Of a DNA stretch of 64,000 nucleotides, positions 23,901-35,900 are shown in pieces (positions within the stretch are counted from its first letter, which is position 1; every line of letters starts with the position of its first letter). Source of the stretch: Serripes groenlandicus (lineage: Eukaryota > Mollusca > Bivalvia > Cardiida > Cardiidae); assembly GCA_031761405.1 (NCBI GenBank), contig JASEVX010000007.1:64289573-64353572 (forward strand), read 5' to 3'. The notes under the pieces are model-generated. The model was not told where the DNA came from. It saw only the letters and a list, made by a program, of their open reading frames with translations, and did not search any database. The translations under genes and the position numbers were made by a program.

Positions 23901-26900
23901 GCCCCGCCCTCTGGCGGCCATGTTTTTCGACCAATCAACATGGCTTGAAGGAATCTGATAGAGGGTCACCCAATGAACATTTCTACCACATTATTTGAAA
24001 ATCGGCTGAACACTTTCGGAGAAGAAGATGTTTTAAGTTTTCACTATAGCTATATAACGCAAAAAAGCCCCGCCCCCTGGCGGCCATGTTTTTCGCCCAA
24101 TCAACATTTCTTGAAGGAATCTAATTAAGGTTCACACAAGGAACATTTCTACAAAATTATTTTAAAAATCGGCCTGACACTTTTGGAGGAGAAGATTTGT
24201 TAAGTTTGCTCTTTAGCCATATAGGCAAAATAGCCCCGCCCTGTGACGGCCATGTTTTTTTACCAATCAACATGGCTTGAAGGAATCTGATAGAGGGTCA
24301 CCCACTGAACATTTCTACATAATTATTTGAAAATCTGCTGAACACTTTTTGAGAAGAAGATTATTTAAGTTTTCACTATAGCTATATAAGGCAAAAAAGC
24401 CCCGCCCCCTGGCGGCCATGTTTTTCGCCCAATCAAAATTTCTTGAAGGAATCTAATAAAGGGTCACCCAAGGAACATTTCTACAAAATTATTTGAAAAT
24501 CTGCTGAACACTTTTTGAGAAGAAGATTATTTAAGTTTTCACTATAGCTATATAAGGCAAAAAAGCCCCGCCCCCTGGCGGCCATGTTTTTCGCCCAATC
24601 AAAATTTCTTGAAGGAATCTAATAAAGGGTCACCCAAGGAACATTTCTACAAAATTATTTGAAAATCGGCCTGACACTTTCGGAGAAGAAGATTTTTTAA
24701 GTTCTCACTATTTTTTTCTTTCGGTTGCCATGGAAACCAGAATTTTGAATGGATCAAAAAAATTTGAAGGAATTTAGTAGAGGACATTGAGAGGATGCTT
24801 CCCATGAAGTTTCAACCAAATTGGCCAAGTGGTTAGGGAGAAGAAGTTGTTTAAAGGAAAAAGTTAACGCACGCACGCACGGACGCACGACGGACAATTC
24901 GCCATGACATAAGCTCGACTGGCTTTCAGCCAGTGGAGCTAATAAAAATGAAATTTGGAAAAGAGATTATTTTTCACTATTTGAAATATTCTGCATAAAA
25001 TGTATGTATTTTACAAAAGATTCAAAAGCTATTGACAGAAATGTTAAACTTGAGACAACATAGTCAAATGATGCAATAGCACTTTTCAAATTGAAGATAA
25101 CAAAATAATAAGGTCACCGATTTAGGTCCCTCACCGAAACAGGGCATTGTTCGATACGAGGGTCAGTTTTACAAAGAAAGACATATTAAACTAGAAATAT
25201 CACTGAAGATGATAAATACCCCCAAAACAGCACCTTGACTCAAAATATGGCTTACGACCGACCAACAAAAGGGCCCTAACTCTGTAAACAAGAAAAAGTA
25301 ACAAAGGGCAATAACTCTGTATTTAGATTAAAAAGAGTTATGGTTTCTGTACACTGCACTTCTTCTCAATGTGTTGTATCATCCTATGAAGTTTTATTAA
25401 ATTCCAACAATTAGTTTTAAAGTTATGCTCCGGACAAGACTCTATGAATATGAAAAAGTAACAAAGGGAAATAACTCTGTCATTATGTAAAGTAGAGTTA
25501 TGTTTCTTGTACACTGCACTTCCTCTGATTAAGCTCTACCATTATATGTAGTTTTATTAGATTCCATCTATTAGTTATTAAGTAATTCTACGGACAAGAA
25601 AAAGTAACAAAGGGCAATAACTCTGTATTTAGATAAAATAGAGTTATGGTTCCTGTACACCACACTTCCTCTCAATGTGTTGTATCATCCTATGAAGTTT
25701 AATTAAATTCCAACAATTTGTTTTAAAGTTATGCTCTGGAGAAGACTACGAATAAGAAAAAGTAACAAAGGGCAATAACTTGGTAATTATGTAAATTAGA
25801 GTTATGGTTCTTGTACACTGCACTTCCTCTGATTATGCTCTACCATTGTATGCAGTTTTATTAGATTCCATCTGTTAGTTATTAAGTAATTCTCCGGACA
25901 AGAAAAAGTAACAAAGGGCAAGAACTCGGTAATTATGTAAATTAGAGTTATGGTTCTTGTACACTGCACTTCCTCTGATTATGCTCTACCATTGTATGCA
26001 GTTTTATTAGATTCCATCTGTTAGTTATTAAGTAATTCTCCGGACAAGAAAAAGTAACAAAGGGCAATAACTCGGTATTTAGATTAAATAGAGTTATGGT
26101 TCCTGTACACTGCACTTCCTCTCAATGTGTTGTATCATCCTATGAAGTTTTATTAAATTCCAACAATTAGTTTTAAAGTTATGCTCCGGACAAGACTCTA
26201 CGAATAAGAAAAAGTAACAAAGAGCAATAACTCTGTATTTAGATAAAATAGAGTTATGGTTCCTGTACACCGCACTTCCTCTCAATGTGTTGTATCATCC
26301 TATGAAGTTTCGTTAAAATCCTATGTTGCATTGTTAAGATATGGTCCGGACAAAATATGGCTTCCGACCGACCGACCGACCGACCAACACAGTGACTCCT
26401 ATATACCCCCCCAAAACTTTGTTTTTTGGGGGTATAATAAATTAAATTTTATTAACCAAAAGTCAAATTTATCAGGTTCAATGTAGTTATTAAATCAAAA
26501 AATATTGTCAAAAAAAATGAAAGACAACAAAACGTTAAATTTGTTTCATGTGTTTCAATCTCATTAAAATCATCTCCTATTAACGCTACGCATTTACATT
26601 TAGTCAGATCAGGGTACTTTAAATAGTCAGATTGGTGTTGCGGTATTATTCGCAACATAGCCGCCATTTTGATGATTGCGCAATGTTAATCATGGTTCCC
26701 TACTTTGAGAATTAGAAATCGGTAAACAGCGTTGAATGTAAACATCGGGGTAGTCAGGTCGCGAATGTCATTCACCCAATTTCTCATTTCATCCAATGAA
26801 ATTGCAACTATTAAGTCATATGATTTTTTCCCCCCGCCGTTTATGCTAATTAATTTTGGTAAACAAAGCCGTGATTGGGCAATTATCACACTCGGGGGAA

Positions 26901-29900
26901 TCATTTATATATTTCATTCCAAACAATTTTCTTTGTGTCCCTGATATTACGAATATTATGTCGATCTTGAAGGTATTTCAAATTGATAAACGGCAAGATA
27001 ATTTTTAGCAGTCGTCGTATTGTCTTTAATTTGGATCTAATTTATTTTATTAACTTCTGCATGGCGAAAATTTCTTCCAAGTCTTTCTGAACCGGTTTGC
27101 ACCAGTTTGCAAACATCGCATACCGAAAGTAGAAATATGGATCAAAATACATTAGACCGATCCAATTCCCTAGCTTTCATGAAATAACACAGCCCCAAGG
27201 AACAATTGTCACTTATGATTGGACAGCCTTATTGGATACATATATATCACGTTAATCGACTATTACTGACGCGATACGGTTGGCTGAAATCACTTGATCT
27301 GACAGATGGGTAACTCCGCCTACTGTTATTGATTTGTTATGGTAACGCGCGAGTGGTTTTTCGCATGTAACATACAGTCAAATTTATACACGACAGACAT
27401 GTGTGTTAGTAATTAAGCCGGGCTACCAGACACAGGAATTTACATTCACTGTTACGTAAATGGGTTGATATAATGGGACGTGGATTTTTGGAAAATGCCA
27501 CTTGTCCGGGACTGAGATGTTGCAATTAGCGACTTGCCCGATGTGATTTATGACTTGTCCCGGACGTCGGGCTATGGGATTTGTACAGCCCTGGAAAGGA
27601 ATGGAACTTTGAAAAATACTTAAAAGAGCACCACCAAGTGTAAAGCATACTATACATTGGTCAACTGGTTTGAGTGATGTCATTTGTACATGACACATAA
27701 CAAGAACTAGACAGTCACAATAACTACCCTTGAGCATTTTGTAATTGGTGAACCAAACAAAATTGATCACCTGTGTGATGGTAAAGTAGCTGCTAAATGG
27801 GGGCAAATTTGATCAAGAACCTTCGGCTCAGGTGATCTAAAAAATAATGATCCTACCTGCTTAAGAACAAGGACTGTGCCCACTTGCAATTCTGCTTCAT
27901 ATTCAGTCATTAAATCATTATGAATGGTGCCATGCATTTTACCTGAAAACAGATGGAACAAGTTAATTCGCTGAAAATTAAAATCCTGTAGCAAAAGGGG
28001 AATTTGTGAAAGAAGGCTTGCACTGTCTTGTAAACTCCTTTTTCTGATGCCAAAGTAACCAAAATTTTACAGATAATTCATTTCTTTGAACTATTTTACA
28101 AGAGGACCACCTAAGAAACATTCTGGTGAGGACATTGAGAGGATGTGAAGTATCATCCCACTTGACCCACTGGTTACAGACGAGAAGATGTTGACACACA
28201 CACACACAGACGCCTGATGGACATTTCACCATGCCATAAGCTGGACTGGTGGAGCTTAAAATTGATGTGGCATTTTTCTATGATGGTTAAGTTTTCAATA
28301 AAGTTTCACATCAAAAACATTTGCCTTTCAATTCGGGAAAATAATAAACCTATACAATTTGATAAGTATCAGCAAATCCTTAAAGTAAATATATTGACTG
28401 GAAATTATTCAGAACAAATCAAAATTTGAACGGGAAAAATCCTTTTCACAAGCTGACAAACATTCCTTTAATAAGTTTTATGAGCATTAATCAAATTTAT
28501 TCAAACATATGCACTACACAAAGTTTATGACGGACAAACAGACAGACAACTCTGTCAAAATCAACATGACTCTTTCATGGGGTGGACCAAGTCAATGAAC
28601 AAGTTAGTAAATATTTTCACAGTCTTAAAACTGATCAGTCTGTGGGAGTGTGGGTGCTCTTCTCCAAGTGAACAATGTGCAAAATATCCAAAGGCCCCCC
28701 CATCCTGTCAAAGTTTAACCCTTTCCCACATACAACAAATCTGCAGCAGACAACTTTGAAAACGTCAAGTTAAGCACAGAAAATCCCTTTAAATAAAAGA
28801 ACAATAATTGAAGATTTGAAAATGGTCAGCAATTTCTTCTTTGTCGCCAAGTTTTCATAAACCTGTCTGCTGCAATGGCGTCAGAAAGCTTCTATATGAG
28901 GGAAAGGGTTAAATATTAATATGAGTTACCTGATCTGTCTTTAATAGAAACACTTGCTTCAGATCCAAGGTTTTCTATACCCTCAATCACACCAAACAGG
29001 AGCCACGCTTTTCCCTGGTAAAGCTGTTTTTTCCCAGCCTATTCAAAATCAACAGAAACAAAATACTGTTTTAATGTTCATGTAATGACACTTCCTGGAA
29101 ATCAAACAGAACTTGAGAAGATGTACATTTCAAAAACCCTTACCCACATAGAGCAAATCTGCAGCAGACGACTTTAAAAACATTTGGGCAAAAACTAAAA
29201 ATGGATGTATAATCACTGGTTGAAAACAATGGCATAAGGAGAAATTGCTTGTTTTGAGCAACTTCTCCTTTTGTCAGAATGTTTTCAAAAGTCATCTGCT
29301 GCAGAAGCATCAAAAAACGTCTTTATGTGTGTAAGAACTAAATGCTATCATCTGAAGACAAGACTAAAAACTAGAATTATCACTGAAAGTGATAAACCTT
29401 TCCCTCATACGACAATTCTGCAGCAGACAAATTTGAACATATTTTGTCAAAAAAAAGAAAATCTCTTTTATTGAATGGATAAATGACTAAAAGTGAAAAA
29501 AAAATTGTGGCAAAAGGAGAAATTGCTTGTTTTGAGCAATTTCTTCTTTTGTCACTATGTTTTCAAAAAGCGTCTATATGAGGGAAAGGGTTAATACCTC
29601 CATGATACTGCCTTGTCACATAAACATGCCAACAACAATAAATCAAAAGTGAAGTTGAAACTAAATAATTTTCAATAAATGGAAATGGGTTGGGACCATA
29701 ATTGTTACATCATTAGAAATGATAAAATATTCATACAATTTAGACAATGGAAAAGTATATTTTTTTTAAATTACACAATATAAAATAAACAGAGGCAAAA
29801 TCATAAGTTGAAAAGGAAATACAACTCCATTAAAAATTAATGCTTTGTTACGAAAGTTGTAAACAAAAAATATTTAAGTCCATGGGTTATTGTCTGGACA

Positions 29901-32900
29901 CCCTTTTAAGTTTTTTTTGTAGAATTCTAGGTTATAGGGGGCTAAAACTTCATCAGAAATTAGTGGTTTATATTTACATTGTACTTGACCTGTGTACCAA
30001 GTTTTATTTGTTTCCATGGACCTTTTCAAGAGTTATCATCCCTGACACATTTTTTTCTAAAGCAAATTCTAAGTTCAAAACGGGCAATAACTCAGTCACA
30101 AAAAAGTGACTCGGAAGTGACTCGGACATTTTTTTATATTATCTTTATCCCATGTGCCATTCATGAGTTATTGTCAGAGCACCAGGTGCTGTTTGTTTTG
30201 TTTGGCAAATACTAAATTGAATAGGGGCCATAACTCCATCAGACATTGGTTTGTGACCAAAGCTGACTCATATGTCCAAATATTATTTAAATCCATCAAT
30301 CCTTTCATAAATCATCGGTGATGGCCAGATCTATAGTTTTTGTGTGCAAAATGGAAGTGAAAAAAGGGGCCATAACTCAATCTAAAATTGGTAATTTCTA
30401 ACCCAAACTGAATTTGACTTGTATTTTATGGTCATAATCCAATGTATCAAATGTAAATGAAATCCATCAAACCTTACATGAGTTATCACCTGGACACAGT
30501 TAAACAATTCAGACCGACCAACCGACAAGCTCACTTTAATATACATCCCTAAACTTCATAATGAATTGCACCCTATCTATAATCTATTCAATTTATCCTT
30601 TTCCTACAATGCTTTCAACTATATGTATCAAGTAAATCTTCTAATAACCAAGATGCTAAAATTATCTTTAGATGTTTTTTATAAGCAGAAAAACATTTAA
30701 AGTAGCAAATATACTCTGGCAATTAAAAAGCAGAGATCCAGATAACTCATAAGGTGGAGGTATTCAGCTCTTTTAACCCAAAATTTCTCTCTTATTATTA
30801 AAGCAAACCCTATGTTGTGGGTACTCAAAAGAATTGTTTGGGTACCCACAACATAGGGTAAGAGGGTCAAATAAGGATTTTAGAACACGCAAAACGCCCC
30901 TTATCTAGAGCTCTGAAAAAGGTTACATTACCTTAAGCAAAGTGGAGGCAATTGAGAACTTTCTCATGATAGTCAATCCTTCTTCACCAATGTCCTTGTT
31001 CAGCTCTTGCCATGGGTCATCGGTAAATAGATTCTCAGAAGACTGAGAAGATAGAACTACTGTTTCTTCCTGTTTAAAAGATGACAAGAGCTATCATTGA
31101 AAGGCGATTCATTCAGCCTTGTCACATAAAAATATGGCTTGTAACTTTTTCAAAATTGGCCAGTACTTTATTGTCTTAAACAGTGTGCTTATTTAAGCCC
31201 ATCTACTTTTTCATGGGTTACTGGCTGGAAACCATTATCTTGGAAATTTCTAAATTTTAAAAAGAGGGCAATCACTCTGTTAAAAAAAGTGTTTTGTACC
31301 CAAATGTTTTATGGTCTTAAACTTGTGTACCAAAGATAATTGAAATCTTCCTGACACCGTTTTATTTGCACATTTTAACCCTTTCCCTATATAGACGCTT
31401 TCTGACGCCTCTGCAGCAGACGGCTTTTTTAAAACATAGTGAAAAAGAAGATATTGCACAAAACGTGCAATTTCTCCTTTTGCTACAATGTTTTCGTCAT
31501 AGGGTATCCATTCAATTATCGAGATTTTCTATGTTTTGACAAAATACGTTCAAAGTCGTCTGATGCAGAATTGTCGTATGTGGGAAAGGGTTAAGTATAA
31601 AGGGGGTTATAACTCCATCAAAAATTGGTGGTTTGCAAACAAAATCAAACTTAACCTGTATTTCATAGTTTTAAACATATGTACCTAATATCATTTAAAT
31701 CCATCAATCATTTCATGAGTTATCATCCAATAAGTTAAAAAGTGGCCATAGCTTCATATTACAATATTTGTCAAATTTGATCTCTTTTTTATGATAACCG
31801 TCCAGTTACACAAAGGCAAAAATATGAAACTTCTCAAAAAATAAAAGTCTAATTATTGAATACAGTTGAAAACATTGTGGAAAAGGGAGAAATTTGTCAT
31901 TTTGAGCAATTTCATATTTTGTCATATTGTTTTTAAAATTAGTCTGCCACTGATGCATCAAAATATGTCTACAAGAGGGAATAAATTAAAGATAGTCACA
32001 GTTGTCTAAAAACAACTGAAAATGTTAATTTTTCAATATGGTTTTACCAAATATTCTTAATGTGGCAGTTAAAACCATACATTTTGGGTTTGACTGGAAA
32101 CAGTCCATTCATTTTTCAAAAGTTCTTTCATAATCTACAAAAAATCCAGACATGTCTCGAAACCCTGGATTGTGTTCAGGGAGCTACTCATAGATACAGA
32201 GATTCAAGTAATTTAACCCTTTACCTCATATAGATGCTTTCTGACGCCTCTGCAGCAGACAGCTTTTTGAAAACATAGTGACAAAAGAAGAAATTGCTGA
32301 AAACGAGCAATTTCTCCTTTTGTCACAATGTTTTCCACTTTTAGTCATAGGTTGGTTATCCATTCAATTATAGAGATTTTCCATTTTTTGACAAAATATG
32401 TACAAAGTCGTCTGCTGCATAATTATCATATTAGGGAAAGGGTTAATGCTGATTTTGTAATAATGCAATATTTTTTGAGGCTGATTCCAGTCTAGTTTTC
32501 GACGCTTTCTATAACGATCTGCTCTAACGGGTCCTTTGCTAAAAAAAAAATGTGTGTCATTTAGAATTGTTCAGTATTGGCAATATTAAAAAGATCAAAG
32601 GAAGGTTTAATCAGGGGAAAAGATAATGCAGGTACTACCTGAGGAGATTTATTTTCCTTCTGTTGAGTTTCTGGCGTAGATGTGTGCAACCCAATATCTA
32701 TACTTTGACCAGGCATCTGAAAATAAACAAGCAAATTCATGAAATTTACGGTTCACATTTGTGGCAGTTATTGTACGGAAACAAGTCTGACAGACAGACA
32801 GACAAACCCAAATTAATAACCCACCTTTTTTCTTCGAAAAAGCGGGGGATAATAAGAAGGTCAAAAAGTCATGGTGAAGGTCATCCAAAGACAATGATGA

Positions 32901-35900
32901 TATTTGATTGTACGTGCAAATTTTGTTGCTGTAGCTTTATAAACAAGTTTCATAAAATTCTACCAGCTAGTTACTGAGAAATGGCTGCGGACGTAGATTT
33001 TTCAATATATCAAGGGCAATAACTCTAAGGAAAATTGACCAATCCAAAAAAACAATGAACGGGCATCATCCCAGTATGCTGGTTCATATTATTTCAAGTT
33101 ACATGAAATTCTACCAGCTAGTTACTGAGAAATGGCTGCGGACGTGGATTTTTCAATATTTCAAGGGCAAGACTCTTAAGGAAAATTGACCAATCCAAAA
33201 AAAAACAATGGACGGGCATCATCCTAGTATGCTGGTTCATATTTATTTCAAGTTTCATGAAATTTTACCAGCTAGTTACTGAGAAATGGCTGCGGACGTG
33301 GATTTTTCAATATATCAAGGGCAATAACTCGAAGGAAAATTGACCAATCCAAAAAAACAATGGACGGGCATCATCCCAGTATGTTGGTTCATATTTATTT
33401 CAAGTTTCATGAAATTCTACCAGCTAGTTACTGAGAAATGGCTGCGGACGTGGATTTTTCAATATATCAAGGGCAATAACTCTAAGGAAAATTGACCAAT
33501 AAAAAAAAAAAAAAATGGACGGGCATCATCCCAGTATGCTGGTTCATATTTATTTCAAGTTTCATGAAATTCTACCGGCTAGTTACTGAGAAATGGCTGC
33601 GGACGTGGATTTTTCAATATATCAAGGGCAATAACTCGAAGGAAAATTGACCAATCCAAAAAAACAATGGACGGGCATCATCCCAGTATGTTGGTTCATA
33701 TTTATTTCAAGTTTCATGAAATTCTACCAGCTAGTTACTGAGAAATGGCTGCGGAAGGACGTGACGGACGGACAACGCTATTTCAATAACCCCTCCTTTT
33801 TTCTTCGAAAAAGCTGGGGATAATAAATATAACTTAACTCAAACAGGCAATGCTGAGAATACTACTAGACAGTCTATAAACTTCAGGAATTTTTGTCAAA
33901 TAGTCTATAAAACAAGAGGACCATAATGGCCCGTGATCATTCACCTGAGTTACGTACATGTAATGTGATTTGTCAAGCCAACCACAATAACTTGTATTGC
34001 TCCACTGACACAGAGGGAAAAACCCACACCCTATGTTGTCTGTCTTTTTTCAAGTTAATATATAGATATGTGTTCAAAGTTTTCTGCAGCAGACTTCTAG
34101 TATGTGGGAAAGTGTTAAAAAAGTTTATTTTATTTACCAATTTTGGGAGAACTCCTGCTGGTCCGGGGAATTTTCGTTTACGTGTTGGAGTGATATAATC
34201 CATAGACATGTCATTGGATGTACTCGGTGTTTTCTTGCCATTGTCGTGAGATCTTGTCCTCGTGTTTATCAGTGGTGTTGAAATTTGGCTTTGCTTCCTC
34301 TCAATGGTTGTGACAGTGGAACTTGGATTCAAATGTCTTTCAGGAGATCTTGACATGAAGTCTGAACTGTGACTAGAACTTCTTTTAACAATATTTTCTT
34401 TTGTATTGCTGGCATCCTTAATATTGTAAGGAGACTCTACTTTATCTCTAACAAACTGTTTGTCAATACCTGTAAACAAGATAGCCTAAATCAATCACCT
34501 GAGTGATAGTTTATATGATTGCAAATTTGTAATTGCTAATATCGGGGAATATTTTATCAAGAGTGGGAAGGAAACTGCAAGAAGTGGACATTGTAAATGG
34601 ATTGATTGGGGTTTAACGCCGTTTTTAACAATTTCTCAGTTATATCACGGCGGCCAGTTCACCTACTCATGCATTTCCTGGTTTTCTCACACCAGTACTC
34701 CACACAACAATCTTCCCAAGCAACTGGCTGCTTTTCCACAGACTTAACCCATTGGTGGAAGACGAATGACGCATATCACATTGACTTTTGTCAATCGTCG
34801 GAAAGAAAGTTGGCCGAGCCGGGATTCAAACTCACAACCCCTGGATTGACAGCCCGCGTCGCTACCGACTGAACTACCGGGGCTCGGCTACATGTCCCAG
34901 GACATAGATTTTGTTATTAAACGTTTAATCTTTGAACAATTTTGAAAGAGGTTCACCAAAGGAAGATTCCTGTAAAGTTGGCTTGAAATTGGTCCTGTGG
35001 TTTAGGGGGAGAGGTTGTTTGAAGCTTAAAGTTCATTTTACCCCCTTTCTGATGCTGCCTGGTAGCAATGTGTTTCAATCAATCGAAATGGCTTAAACCC
35101 TTTCCCACATACAACAATATCTGCAGAAGACGACTTTGAAAACATCTTGAAAGAATTATGCAAAATCTCTGAAAATGAAGGTATAACTAATGAATTACTG
35201 AAAAGAGTTGAAAACATTGTGGCAAATGAAGAAATTGCTCTTCTTGAGCAATTTCTCCTTGTGTAAGTGTTTTCAAAAGTTATCAGCTGCAGAGGCGTCA
35301 GAAAGTGTCTATATGTGGGAAAGGTTTAACACTTTTTGTAGAGGATCACTGTCACTAACATAAGGAAAATTTCTACCAAAGTATCTTGGAATTACAACAA
35401 GAGGATCCAGGTTACTAATTTTAAAATTTGGTATTTTTTTTTATCTGCAGGCATTAGGTTAAGTTAAACTGTACGTCTTACTGACTGATGTTATTTCCAG
35501 AAAATGCAAATGCTCTTACATAGTTTTTTACTAGGTTGACCAATACATGATGAATCTGGTACACGTAACTGGGGCCTTTTGACATTTACGATCTTTACTG
35601 AATTCTTTTCTGTGACATCATGTAATGGTATATCCTGCAAATTAAAGAATTGTTATTAGACCTTTTTCCACATACAACAAATGTGCTACAGAAACATGCC
35701 CTCTCCTCTGCACATCGTCTTAATATGGTTAATATTTGTGGTGACTAGAGTTATTTCAAAATATTTCAAGCAGTACAAAATGTATGGAGTAAATACAAAC
35801 TAAAGTCATCATATTATGAACTTTGACCACTAATTGTGACCTTGACCTTCAACTGAGTTGCCAGAAACGTTGGCGATCTCAACATTAACTCAATAGTGCG

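Noticed and set aside
21083..23969. 118- and 111-residue minus frames (MTLYQIPSSHVDWSKN...) in tandem elements
   Set aside because: They arise from the periodic core of HINE-like elements; same for 56964-57681.
32455..32560. Extra HROB exon (KGPVRADRYRKRRKLDW frame)
   Set aside because: A poly-T tract and AG precede it, but no donor follows and it would break the phase between exons 4 and 5.
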